Shown: piece by piece, positions 24,609 through 36,165 of the stretch
How positions within the stretch are numbered: the first letter of the stretch is position 1
How the letters are laid out: each line of letters starts with the position of its first letter
Origin: Euclidia mi
Taxonomy: Eukaryota > Arthropoda > Insecta > Lepidoptera > Erebidae
DNA length: 64,000 bases
Assembly: GCA_944739405.2 (NCBI GenBank)
Contig: OX123205.2
Location: forward strand, 37,840,475-37,904,474
Direction of reading: 5' to 3'
The notes under the pieces: generated by a model
What the model was told of the DNA's origin: nothing
What the model saw: only the letters and a program-made list of their open reading frames with translations
The model's database searches: none
Position numbers and translations under genes: made by a program

Positions 24609-24662
<54 letters not shown>
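24609..24662. repeat. (TA)n microsatellite
   Basis: About 26 uninterrupted TA units. The Tyr-Ile repeat reading frames over it are artefacts. Confidence 0.95.
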
Positions 24663-24664
<2 letters not shown>

Positions 24665-24820
24665 GCACAGAAAAAAATCAAAACATGCTGAGATGCAAAT
24701 TAAATTCTCTACAACTTCGGCCCCGTAGTATTTAGTCGTAAAATAAAAAATAACAAAGTTACAGACGAAAATTGAATGCGATTTGCGACAAATTTTCTTT
24801 TCAATGTTTTTTTTATATAT

Positions 24821-26086
24821 TGTAATAATTAAAAAATAAATTAAATTGTAAGTGGTGATGAAAAACTATTTAAAAGATTTTGGAAATAAAGAGAAGTAAA
24901 TGTAAATGTGTGTTTGTTATGAATACAATACATAACCTATCCTGTAAGGTTTAAAGTTGAAATTAAAACATGTTATGGAATTCATAAACATTTATTTTTA
25001 TAACTATGGGTTGTATCATAAAGAAAATACAGAATTTTAGATAATTTAAGTTATATCGGGCGCCAGATACAATCCCAGAAAATACAAAATTTGCCAGATA
25101 AGTCAGTGATAGAGTACAATATGGACCTTTGATCTCAAGTCAGGGCGACCTAGCCGAGATGATAAATACAATAATTTTGTATGGTCGATGGCATTACAAC
25201 TTATAAATTAGCATACAAATTGAAATTGAGGCTTTCTAGATTTAAAGTTGTTGTAAAGGAATTTAGTCTAATTCAAGTTAATTTGTGGTTATTTAGAATT
25301 ACGTGAAATTGCGTTGAGGTAAAATATAATTAAAAAAAAAGTTACCTGTTTTAGATATACTTAGGTAATTAAAATACGAAAAGAGAGGATGTGCACCGTC
25401 GTGACCACGTGGTATTTTATGTCCACCTCATGTCCATGACGAAAACAGCATCACGGCGTGCCGAATCCAGATAGCACGGCGGATTAAACTATATCCAGAA
25501 TAAAAAACGCCATAGGCTAAAACCAACAGAAATACAAGGTTTAAGACGCCATGTTCTACTCAAATGACGCGTTCCGCTAACGCCAAAAACATTCGAAAAA
25601 CTCACCGTTATTCCAGAATAATAATTCCTTCAGGCGAATGAAAACATGCGCCGGAAGTATTCTTAAAAGTATCAATGTGTCTGTAACAAATAGGATACAT
25701 CGAAATTGTACAAATGATCCGGACAAAATCTAACGACGCGAAGAAAACCAATCAAATAAACAACTCTTACCATATTGGCGAAATACAACAATATATAAGC
25801 CGATCCACGGCTTCTGAATATTAAGGTGGCTTTTAGTACCACATTTTAATGCGATTAATCCATAATTTTTGGATTATTGAAGCGACGCCGTCTAATTCGA
25901 CGTACGTTCAGAGAGGAAAGTGACCATGACAGTTTTGCCATAGACAAGGTAAAAAAATTAATAATAGGGAAGCCCATTAACAAAATACCATATGTATCGA
26001 CAGAAAATCGACTAATACCAACCGAACACGCGAAAAAGGAATACGCATAGGCGTACTGTAATGCGAGATAAAATCGATGCGTTACA
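24821..26086 (-). repeat. 3' LTR of the minus-strand gypsy element
   Basis: 1,266 bases, ends TGTAA...TTACA on both strands. A copy of the same length sits at 33968-35233 at a constant offset of 9,147. Minus-strand text includes a TATA-like CTTATATATTG near 25797. Confidence 0.92.
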
Positions 26087-26393
26087 ATACATACCAACCC
26101 AAAAAAAAATAAAAGAAAGGACTCTTTCTTTTATGCCGAAAAGAAGACCAAATAAAAACGTTCAATTAACAAATGCTATAATTCCAAAAAAAACTCTACA
26201 TAAAACTCTATGTAAATTCAAAAAGACTCTACCTAAACTACAAGTCTCTACCAAAGTTCTAGACTCTACCAACTTCCAAAACTTCAAGACTCTACTAAAA
26301 TTTTCAAAAATAAAGATAAACACAATTTAAAACTCAAAACTAATAACAAAATCAAACAAAATAAATACACTAAGTTGCTAGAGTTGCTCGATT

Positions 26394-26961
26394 GAAAGTG
26401 CGGTTAGGCACCCTCGCCACCGACTCTGTAAGAGCACAGTTGTGCTCTTACAGAGTCGGAACATCCAAGTTAGGAGTTCCTAACTTGGATGTTTTATTGA
26501 AAGTGCGGTTAGGCACCCTCGCCACCGACTCTATAAGAGATCATCTAAACTCTTGTCTAATGATTGTTTTTTTAGAAAGTGCGGTTAGGCACCCTCGCCA
26601 CCGACTCTGTAGAGAACATCAAAACTCTTAAAGTAACCAATAAGGTTGCATGCAAATGACAACGCCGCTACAGGACGCGTCAGGCGCGGACGCCAAATGG
26701 TGGTCCATCACAACAAGGCGGTGAGAACACAAAAATGGAAGGGGTGGTTCGACACAACAAAGCGGTGTGAACACAAAAGAAATGGAACTGTGATCGGCAT
26801 AACTCCACCAACTTTCCGGGCACAGTTGCATTCAAAAAATACAAAAATTTGTCTGTTGTGACCGGCGCAACACAACCGACCTACCGTGCACAACAGGACA
26901 AAAACAAAAAAAGAACTTGTCTATTGTGACCGGCACAACACCACCGACTTACCGTGCACAA
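26394..26961 (-). repeat. Tandem units and near-perfect palindromes in the gypsy 3' non-coding region
   Basis: A unit starting GAAAGTGCGGTTAGGCACCC and ending ACCGACTCT occurs three times (26394, 26501, 26576). After the first come two hairpins with 2-base GT centres: 18-bp arms at 26421-26438/26441-26458 and 16-bp arms at 26460-26475/26478-26493. Further on, a unit starting TTGTGACCGGC and ending ACCGTGCACAA occurs at about 26854 and 26924, preceded by looser GGTGGTTC/GAACACAAAA repeats. The rest of 26087-27533 is A-rich and non-coding; the plus-strand reading frames there are weak. Confidence 0.8.
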
Positions 26962-29604
26962 TGGAACAAGCAAAAAAAAACAAAAACGTTCGAGGAATGG
27001 AAAGTTCCAAGAACGCAAAAGACCTGGTTACTGCCCAAAAGCGTCAGTAACCGGCAAAAATATCCGGGGACCAAGTGAAAAGTTGGTTACCCCAAACGTC
27101 AAATCCAGTGTAGGGAACCCTAAAAAAATTGTCAAATCCGGTAGACTTAAGAATAAACAAGTACCTAAATACTACACAGGAATAAGACACAAAAACACAA
27201 AAAAAGTCGTTCAATACAAACAAACCGAACGATAAACACAAAATACAAATAAGGTATAAAACCTTTTAACAAAAACAAAATAAAAATGTACATAAGATCT
27301 ATTGATGTTGAGAAACGAAACCTATGGAATTTGCAAAAATCTAAAACCGAAAATGACCTAAGCAAACTTTTGAACTTCAACCTAAAGTTCACAAACTGTC
27401 ACGAAGTTACCTATCATTCATCATCATACAAAGTGAGATCAAACCTAACATACATCAATCTTATTCTTCCACAAACAAGATCTCCACTCCCAACAGAGAG
27501 CTAAATTTAAGTCAAAGTTAGGAAATCTAAAAGTTAATATTTTATAATATCTTTAATGTGATATCTACCAGAAGTCTTCTTATTTAAATCCTTTAAGAGG
27601 TAAACATTATCAGAAATCTTTTTAATAATTTTACACTTTACAAACTTAGGTGCAAGTTTAGCCGAAAAGAATGCAGGAGCATTAGATTGAACAAAGTTTC
27701 TTCTCCATACTACGTCACCAACATCAAAAGAAATGACTTTCCTCCCTGAATTATAATAACGCGCATTACGCTTGTAAGCGCTTAACAAATGAGCCTGAAC
27801 TCTAACAAAAATATCACTAAGTGATTTAAGAGAATAAGCAAATGCATCTCTGTCTCCAAATTTAAGTTGAGACAAATCTTCCAAAGAGTTACTAAAATGA
27901 TGTAAAGAAGCATCAAAAATAAGTTCTCTTCCGAACATAAGAAAATTAGGTGTAAAATCTGTAGCTAAATTTACACTACTATTCAAAGCTAACTGAATAT
28001 GAACCAAAAATTTAGACCAAGTTCTATGATCTTCCTTGACAAAACAAGATATGCAAGTTTCTATAGTCTTATTATATCTCTCTACAGGATTGTTCTGAGG
28101 TGTATACAGAGTGTTGTAAAATATTTTTGTAATATTATAACTTTTCATAAAATCTACAAAATGTTTAGAAACAAATTGAGTCCCATTATCACAAACTATA
28201 ATCTTAGGACAGCCAAATTTAAGAAATATTTCTTTTTCTATACTTTTACAAATTGACAAAGTCGTTGCTTTAACTAAAGGAAAAATCCAGCAAAATTTAG
28301 TGAAAACATCTACAACAGAAAGAATGTACTTATGACCAGAATAACTTTTAGGCAGAGTTCCTATAATATCTACTGAGAGCATGACCATTGGACGATCCAC
28401 TTTCTTAGGGTTAATCATAATACCTAAAGGTGGAGAAGTACTATGTTTATAAGCTTTACAAATTTCACAAGATTTAATGTAATTTTGAACATCATTAAAC
28501 ATTCTATTCCAAAAATAATGTTGTTTTAATTTTCTTAAAGTTTTATGAACACCAAGATGACCTGATTTAGTGTCATCATGATTAGATCTAATGGTATCAA
28601 TAATATGTTCTTTAGGAATAACAATTTTCCAATTCAAACGACTAGTAGGATCAAATCTATTCTTACAAAATTTATATAATGTTTTATCTTCAACTCTAAA
28701 ATTTTTATACCTTAAGGGAAACTTTTGACAATCTACAAATATTCTTCTAAACCAAGGATCATCAATATCGTCGTCAGGAGACATAATATTCTGTATAGGA
28801 GAAACTTTAATAGCTGCAACTTCTATTCTAGACAAAGCATCAGGAACTAAATGCAAAGAGCCTTTTTTATGAATAATATCAAAAGTAAATTGTGAAATTC
28901 TTGCAGCCCATCTAGCTAAACGACCAGTAGGATTACAAAGGCCTAACAACCATTTTAAGCTAGCATGATCAGTGATTACTGTAAATTTCATTCCCTCAAT
29001 ATAAGGTCTAAAATGTTCTATTGAATCTAAAATGGCAAGTAACTCACGTTCTGTAGTACTGTAATTGCGTTCGCATTTATTAAGTGATCTAGAATAAAAA
29101 GCTATGGGGTGTTGTTCGCCGTTTTGATCTTCTTGACTCAAAACGCTACCAATACCAACTGAACTAGCATCACAATGTAAAAAGAAAGGTTTTTCAAAAT
29201 TTGGGCATTGCAAGACAGGTGAGGAAGTTAGTGCTTGTTTAAGTTTATCAAATGCAATTTCAGCTTCGTCATTCCAATCAAAAGATCTTTTGGGATTCTT
29301 TTTACTAGAAGAAGTTAATTTAGTTAATGGAAAAGCAATATCAGCGAATTTATAAATGAATCTACGGTAATAAGAACATAATCCAAGAAAACTTCTGAGT
29401 TGTTTTATATTTGAAGGACGAGGAAAATTATTAATTGACTCCAATTTAGAAGGATCAGTGTGTAAACCTTTACTATCAACAATGTAACCAAGATAACGCA
29501 GTCTTTCCTTACAAAATTCACACTTTTTTAAATTAACGGTAAGTCCAGCATCTTTAAGAGTTTTATGAATTTTCTTTAAATACTCTATATGAACATCAAA
29601 TTGT

Positions 29605-31025
29605 TCATTTATTCGCTACGTGCGAAGTGCATGGAGGGGGTAGCTAAAACGATCGCAGCGCATGCCGTGGCAGAAATCCGTAACTATTCGGGAAGTCAAT
29701 TTGATTTTTTATTTGAATTTTGTCATAACAAATACATTATCTGATAATTTAATTTTTGATCTTAAATATTATCATCTTTGTAATGGGTCATAATTGTTGT
29801 TGTGTTGTGGACTGCAAAAATTACGGCACAAATAGTCTGTGTAAATTCTATATTTTTCCAACAGTAGAGTGGAAATTAGATCAAAGAAAGATTAGATACG
29901 ATACTTAATAAATAAATTATTTTTATTTGTTCTGTATTTTATGTGATATTAAATAATGTTTTATTTTTCAGTGTTGATGGCTCGCCATGGACTCCAAGAC
30001 GTCACGACACAATTTGTAGTGAACGTTTTATTGGAGGCAAAAAATATGACGTACAAACAAGTCCAAGTTATGTTCCTACGATATTCCCTCAAATATATCG
30101 ACAGAAGAAAGTAAGAGAGTCACAGGTGTTAGCTAGATATACACGTTTTATAAAACGTAGTACAACAAAAGTCTTAGATATCACATCAAATCAAGTAAGA
30201 GTAAGAGTTGAAGATGAAAATGAATTTAATCAAATCGAACCTCGTGTGGCTAATCAAGGATGCCAAATCGATCTGTTTTCTGAATCGAATTTAAAAGAAA
30301 CAACCATTATTTGTAATAGATTCATTTACAGTGATCACTCTGATGCTGAAATCCAAGTGGATATAGCAACAACTTAAAATTTTTTAGCAATTAATAATGC
30401 AAGAATGAAAGATAAAAGCTGTTGCACTGACAAAATATTGTATGATAATCAATGTACCGAAACAAAAAGCCAATAATTTGTTGGTATTTCATCAATAAAA
30501 ATGATCAAGAACTCTTAGATCTTGCTGGTGTGTCATTTAGCAATTTGCAGTTTTCAGTAACAAGATTAACTACATATTACTATGTAAAAATGTACAGTTT
30601 CCATTTAATACTGACTTCTTATTTTTTATAAAAATGAAAACTGGCTTGACATTTTCAGCATTGAGTTTATTAGATATTTGGTGTACAGCAGAACCACAAT
30701 CTCACGAATATTTCATTAGATCTTACAAAATCTAGCTTGTGCAACTGCTAATTTAATCATTTGGCCGAATAGAGCCACCGTAGAAGCAACAATGACCAAG
30801 TGTTTTAGTCCAGATTACATCAATACAAGAGTTATGATTGACTGTACTGAATTCCGAATACCAACAGCAGTGGATGACCGTTGATAGTAAAAATACCACT
30901 TCGTCTTTTTATTTATCTTTAATTTACTATAGTTACATATTAGAAAGCAATAAAATACTGATATGTCATTATTTGGCATAATCCCGAATAGTTGCGCATG
31001 CTAGGTGGCGCTATTGTCGTGCACG
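29605..31025 (+). mobile_element. THAP/DDE transposon remnant inserted in the gypsy RT
   Basis: Boundaries come from where the RT reading stops and resumes and are good to about 15 bases. ACTATTCGGG occurs inverted near both ends (29684 and 30983), but clean terminal repeats could not be aligned. The interior encodes a THAP start and an IS5-type DDE fragment, a combination known in ISL2EU-like and related elements. About 1.4 kb, internally deleted. Confidence 0.6.
29779..30890 (+). pseudogene. THAP domain plus DDE_Tnp_4 fragment
   Basis: Exon-like block 1 (ATG at 29783) encodes CCVVDCKN and CKFYIFP. Block 2 (29973-30377, after TTTTATTTTTCAG) encodes GSPWTPRRHDTICSERF and SYVPTIFPQI, followed by a basic/acidic linker. 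The C-x2-H pair is C-S-E-R, so the zinc ligand His is lost. Fragments near 30740-30890 (LIIWPNRATVEA, MIDCTEFRIPTA) resemble the first catalytic Asp region of DDE_Tnp_4 nucleases, in frames broken by stops. The rest of the nuclease is missing. Function, if ever intact, was element transposition. Confidence 0.65.
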
Positions 31026-32205
31026 GTCTCAATAAGGATCAAATCATCTAAATAGCAGAATAATACATTATCAAATTCAGGACCAAAGAGTTTATCTACT
31101 AATCTCTGCAATTCAGCAGGTGCATTGGTAAGCCCAAATGGCATTCTAACAAATTCAAATAATCCTTTACCGGGGACTACAAAAGCAGTCTTCTCACGAG
31201 AAGAATCATCAAGAGCAATCTGAAGGAAGGCCTTGGATAGATCAATTGTTGAAATAAAACGAGCTCCACGAAGGTTATCTAAAATTCTAGAAGGGTAAGG
31301 CAATGGATAACTATCTCTAATTGTAACAGAATTTAAACGTCTTGAATCTAAACATAATCTAGTACTACCATCCTTCTTTTCAACAGCAAGGACGGGGGAA
31401 CACCAAGGAGATTTAGAAGGCTGAATAATGTTTTCCTTAAGCAATACTTCAACTTCATCATAAAGTTCTTTTTGTTTAGCCGGACTCAAAGGCCAATATC
31501 TTTGTTTAAAAGGTTCACTAGTAACGTTAATTTTATGTTTGACAAGATGTGTAAGACCTAAACCTTTCTTCTCATACGAGATATCTTCAAAAAGAGCAAT
31601 GGTTTCATCTAAAGTTTGTTTCTCAGAAGGAGTGAGCTGTGAAGAACAAGTTACTGAACAAATTTTAAAATTATCATTTTTAACTAAAGTTATATTTTTC
31701 CACAAGTCTTTAGCAAGATTAAATTTAAGCCAAAAATCAAATCCTAATATAATAGGAGGTTCAAAAGAAGGTATAACCAAGAATGTTACGACCTTGGTAA
31801 GGTTATCACAAGTAACTGGAATATCTAAAGTGCCTAAAACTTTTTGTGCAGAACCATCTGCTGTATAAGCTGAACTAGAAATTGGTTTTAATTTGTAACC
31901 TAATTTAATAAAATGCTGATGAAAGTTTGAACCTAAAACACTAGTATTTGAACCGCTATCTAATAAACCAGAAAATTTTTCACTACTGACCGAGAATTCT
32001 AAAAATGGTCTACTATCATTATGCTTAACAAAGAGAATAGGGGCTGACCTATTTAAACTGAAAAATACTTTTAAGTAATCCAACCAGTCCGAAAATTCCT
32101 TATTGCGAGTGGCAATGTCAGGTGCATTACTAGACCTAATCTTAACCAATTTAGACATCGAGGCATTCTCAGTTTTAACAGAAACTGGTGCTCGATGCAA
32201 CGAAA

Positions 32206-33222
32206 CTAGTTTTTTGGAACGGGTGAAGTTTTCTTCTCCGCGTTGCAAACATCACAAAATTTGGTTATGACACCCAACTTCTTGCACTTAAAACACATAA
32301 TTCCAGGTACAGTAGTACAATGTTGGTAAGTGTGGTCAGTAGATTGACACTTGAGACACTTAACACTATCTGTCCTAGCAGCGTTGGAGCGAACCAGTGG
32401 CTTCTCAACTTTAAAAGGATTTGAAGAATCCCTAGCAAAAGCTTTTCTATTAACAAAAACTTCTAATTCTTTACCTAAATTGATAAACTGTTCAAGAGAA
32501 GTAACAGGTCTACATAAAACATAAGGTGTATAAATAGGTAACATGTTGTTTTTAATAATATTAATCATGACCGGTTCTGTCAAAGGAACTACTAAGCGAC
32601 TAGACATATCCATTAGTTCAGTGATAAAGTCGGGAAGCGACTCAATAGGTTTTTGCTTACGTGTGCGAAGGCTCTGATCTAAGAAAAAGTCATACTCAGG
32701 CTTGTCGAAGCGCTTGAGTAAAGCTAGCTTAAGCTGTTGCCAAGAGGCAATGGTAGAACGAGTAGCACGAAACCATTTAGCAGCAGCACCAGAAAGCAAA
32801 TCTGAAAATGAACCTACCAGCAAAGCTTCATCAAAGTTCTTGTAAAGGAAATACTCTTCAACCTGAACGATAAATTCTCTAACGCAAGTATTACCTTCAA
32901 AACAAATTTTACTCCTCTTCAAGTCAGGTAATCTGGTTAAATGTGGTAAGTTTTTCCTGATATGGTCATTCAATGAGTTGTACGATGATAAACAAGGTGC
33001 ACAAGCCGAAGAAGCAAAAGCAGGACCTCCATCATGCGCATTGGCTAAGAAAGGATCAGGAACTCCCGTCATATCAACCGTTATATAAGCCATGTTGTCC
33101 TCCTGTGTGTAAGTACCAACAGAATTGTGACCATCCTTAATCTCAGGCAAAGGTGGAAACTGAACCGACTTATCCATGATGAGAAGCAAAAATGTCCTAT
33201 AGTAACACTCAAAAGCAACCAA
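32206..33222 (-). CDS. gag: Gypsy gag
   Basis: 338 codons, open, starting at ATG 33222; an earlier in-frame ATG is possible only if the leader is coding. The middle holds the retrotransposon gag region (SFSDLLSGAAAKWFRATR, FDKPEYDFFLDQ). Two zinc knuckles lie near the end: CLKCQSTDHTYQHC fits C-x2-C-x4-H-x4-C, while CFKCKKLGVITKFC has Val where His is expected, so the second knuckle should not bind zinc normally. The stop overlaps the start of pol by 43 bases. The product packages the element RNA into particles. Confidence 0.88.
   Translation of the reverse strand: MVAFECYYRTFLLLIMDKSVQFPPLPEIKDGHNSVGTYTQEDNMAYITVDMTGVPDPFLANAHDGGPAFASSACAPCLSSYNSLNDHIRKNLPHLTRLPDLKRSKICFEGNTCVREFIVQVEEYFLYKNFDEALLVGSFSDLLSGAAAKWFRATRSTIASWQQLKLALLKRFDKPEYDFFLDQSLRTRKQKPIESLPDFITELMDMSSRLVVPLTEPVMINIIKNNMLPIYTPYVLCRPVTSLEQFINLGKELEVFVNRKAFARDSSNPFKVEKPLVRSNAARTDSVKCLKCQSTDHTYQHCTTVPGIMCFKCKKLGVITKFCDVCNAEKKTSPVPKN
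32209..32215 (-). promoter_or_regulatory. -1 frameshift heptamer AAAAAAC
   Basis: On the minus strand gag ends CCA AAA AAC TAG, giving A AAA AAC directly before the stop. This is a canonical retroviral -1 slippery heptamer, and pol is in the -1 frame relative to gag. Confidence 0.85.
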
Positions 33223-33947
33223 TAAGCAAGTAAACTAGTATAATTCCAAGCTAAGTTAAGTTAAGGAAGAAAGATTCAAAAGAAAAGTTAAGTCAATGAA
33301 CCTTCAAAACAAACTAAAATGATTCAAAGTTTTTAAGGTTAAGTTGTCAAAATTTGAAGTTATAAGTTTTAATATTACGTTTTTAAACCACTGGAAAAAG
33401 CCTCAAATTCATTACAAAGTTAAATGTTAATTGTTACACATCACTATTCACTTAAGTTTCAGTATCAAACAATTTATGTCTAAGTATATCTATGTTTAAG
33501 TAAGGTACTAAGGTCTTATCAAGCAAAGTTTACAATAAGAACCAGTAAGGTTGTTATCATATGAATTCAGTAATAGTTTAAGCTGTAAAAAGATTTACAC
33601 ACAATGTATACAGGTTATCATAAGAGAATTTCAACTATAACACCCATTATGTTATGTTTGTCAAAGTAAATAACTGGTATAACACATATCTAAGCTTATA
33701 TGTGAAACCAAAACATAGAAAATATAAAACATTAAGATATGTTTACTCAAAAGCGTTAAACATACTTATAAAACATTAAGATATGTTTACTCAAGAACGT
33801 TAAACATATTTAATAACAAAATGAGTCAAATAAGACACCAAAATAATATGACACAATGATAAAATAAGATAGTTATGTTGTTTACATAACCCTCAACAAG
33901 TTTTGAACGCAACCTCAAGTAATTAAATGATAAAATGCCTATTTCAG

Positions 33948-33965
33948 GTCCCTGTTCGGGCGCCA
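33948..33965 (-). promoter_or_regulatory. Primer binding site for tRNA-Lys
   Basis: The minus strand reads TGGCGCCCGAACAGGGAC, complementary to the 3' end of tRNA-Lys(UUU); it is the same 18-mer used by HIV-1. Two bases separate it from the LTR, as is usual. Confidence 0.88.
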
Positions 33966-33967
33966 AT

Positions 33968-35233
33968 TGTAATAATTAAAAAATAAATTAAATTGTAAGT
34001 GGTGATGAAAAACTATTTAAAAGATTTTGGAAATAAAGAGAAGTAAATGTAAATGTGTGTTTGTTATGAATACAATACATAACCTATCCTGTAAGGTTTA
34101 AAGTTGAAATTAAAACATGTTATGGAATTCATAAACATTTATTTTTATAACTATGGGTTGTATCATAAAGAAAATACAGAATTTTAGATAATTTAAGTTA
34201 TATCGGGCGCCAGATACAATCCCAGAAAATACAAAATTTGCCAGATAAGTCAGTGATAGAGTACAATATGGACCTTTGATCTCAAGTCAGGGCGACCTAG
34301 CCGAGATGATAAATACAATAATTTTGTATGGTCGATGGCATTACAACTTATAAATTAGCATACAAATTGAAATTGAGGCTTTCTAGATTTAAAGTTGTTG
34401 TAAAGGAATTTAGTCTAATTCAAGTTAATTTGTGGTTATTTAGAATTACGTGAAATTGCGTTGAGGTAAAATATAATTAAAAAAAAAGTTACCTGTTTTA
34501 GATATACTTAGGTAATTAAAATACGAAAAGAGAGGATGTGCACCGTCGTGACCACGTGGTATTTTATGTCCACCTCATGTCCATGACGAAAACAGCATCA
34601 CGGCGTGCCGAATCCAGATAGCACGGCGGATTAAACTATATCCAGAATAAAAAACGCCATAGGCTAAAACCAACAGAAATACAAGGTTTAAGACGCCATG
34701 TTCTACTCAAATGACGCGTTCCGCTAACGCCAAAAACATTCGAAAAACTCACCGTTATTCCAGAATAATAATTCCTTCAGGCGAATGAAAACATGCGCCG
34801 GAAGTATTCTTAAAAGTATCAATGTGTCTGTAACAAATAGGATACATCGAAATTGTACAAATGATCCGGACAAAATCTAACGACGCGAAGAAAACCAATC
34901 AAATAAACAACTCTTACCATATTGGCGAAATACAACAATATATAAGCCGATCCACGGCTTCTGAATATTAAGGTGGCTTTTAGTACCACATTTTAATGCG
35001 ATTAATCCATAATTTTTGGATTATTGAAGCGACGCCGTCTAATTCGACGTACGTTCAGAGAGGAAAGTGACCATGACAGTTTTGCCATAGACAAGGTAAA
35101 AAAATTAATAATAGGGAAGCCCATTAACAAAATACCATATGTATCGACAGAAAATCGACTAATACCAACCGAACACGCGAAAAAGGAATACGCATAGGCG
35201 TACTGTAATGCGAGATAAAATCGATGCGTTACA
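33968..35233 (-). repeat. 5' LTR of the minus-strand gypsy element
   Basis: Same length and, as far as I can read, the same sequence as 24821-26086. The minus-strand end ...AATTATTACA is two bases from the primer binding site. Confidence 0.92.
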
Positions 35234-35494
35234 ATATTTTTTATTTATAGTCTCACGCCTGTATCCCCGAAGGGGTAGGCAGAGGTGTAAATATTACACC
35301 CACATTTCGCCATGAATTTTTAGGCCTCACGTAATAGGGGGCGAGTCTATTGCACATCAACAGACGCCGGGCTGCTACTGAGTATTCGGAAAAACCGAGT
35401 TACACTTTTGTCTGACCCGGGAATCGAACCCGGGCCCTCCGATCAGCAGTCGCATACACTAACCACTGGACCACGGAGGCAGTCTTTTCAATGT

Positions 35495-36165
35495 GTTGTA
35501 GTATTTTCGTCCTCAATAACAAAAAAATACATAAAATTTGTCTTTACTGCCTCCAAAATAAGAGCCAGTCCTTCAACTTGAGACACCGCAGCCAAGACTA
35601 CCATAAGGTCCAATTTTTACTCGTTACAACGATCATGAAAACAGAGGTTGGCAAAATATGGACAAACTTCTAAAACTATGGCACTCTGTGGGCTTCTGAA
35701 CTTGATGTTCCGCCCTTGCAAAGGAAACTGCAATGTTCTGCAGCACCTCAATCATCTGGGGAGAGATGCAGCAAAATAATGGGAAAATCAATGGCAATTA
35801 TGATTTTCCGACAAAATACGGTTTTTCTATAGTTCTTCATCAATAATTGAATGCCAAAGCTCTATTAGATCATAAGCCGCAGCCTAGCCCATAAAAATAC
35901 TAAAGACGCAGTAATCATGAAGAAACTTGTGGTAAACGTGAACCAGGTATTGTTCAGTTCAAAATAAAATTTGATAATTTGGCCTAGTTTAAGGAGATTT
36001 CTTTCTGTTTAAGGGGCAAATCAAGTGATTCTATCATAAATTACAATTACAAACAAGTACTTACAAACACGCGAGATGTAAATCCGGATATCGAAGAGTT
36101 CAGCGAAGCTTAAGGTTAAAGCATTATTTATTTTTGGTATTTCACATTTAAATATAAAATTTTAA
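35495..36165. other. Unassigned interior of the TIR element
   Basis: Some broken reading frames but no motif that I can place. It is the sequence between the SINE head and the foldback. Confidence 0.4.

Larger units (their letters stand above)
27534..32248 (-). pseudogene. pol: Gypsy pol, split in the RT by an insertion
   Basis: The first part (32248-31019) holds an aspartic protease (LLDSGSNTSV near 31965) and RT up to YLDD (near 31050). The inserted THAP/DDE element follows, and pol resumes near 29610 in a different frame number, with no stop to 27534. The second part has the RT end, RNase H (HCDASS, ERELLAI, ITDHASL), an H2C2 region (HLGVHKT...CEIC), and an integrase core with D, D and E (VDIIG, CDNGTQF, VERYNK). 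No frame damage was seen apart from the insertion. Without the insertion the gene would appear intact; as it stands it cannot make RT. Confidence 0.88.
24821..35233 (-). mobile_element. Complete Ty3/gypsy LTR retrotransposon (no env), with an internal insertion
   Basis: Minus-strand order: 5' LTR (35233-33968), primer binding site, gag, pol, a long 3' non-coding part with repeats, 3' LTR (26086-24821). ATAT flanks both outer edges (24817-24820, 35234-35237), a 4-bp target duplication. The LTRs look identical by eye over 1,266 bases, so insertion was recent. A foreign THAP/DDE element of about 1.4 kb interrupts the RT. I saw no clear polypurine tract next to the 3' LTR. No envelope gene. Confidence 0.92.
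24796..35494 (-). repeat. SINE split by the LTR retrotransposon, with 12-bp target duplication
   Basis: The body lies at 35238-35482 on the minus strand: B-box complement GGGAATCGAACCC near 35420, then the CCCCGAAGGGGTAGGCAGAGG tail complement near 35265 and an A/T tail. The duplication TCTTTTCAATGT is at 35483-35494 on the head side and at 24796-24807 beyond the LTR element, followed by TTTTTTTATAT, the rest of the SINE tail. So the LTR element jumped into the SINE tail. Confidence 0.8.

Noticed and set aside
24457..24735. Tyr-Ile repeat reading frames.
   Set aside because: Translation of a (TA)n microsatellite.
26954..27235. Lys-rich plus-strand ORF of 93 codons.
   Set aside because: It is antisense to the gypsy element's A-rich 3' non-coding region and has no motif; low complexity.
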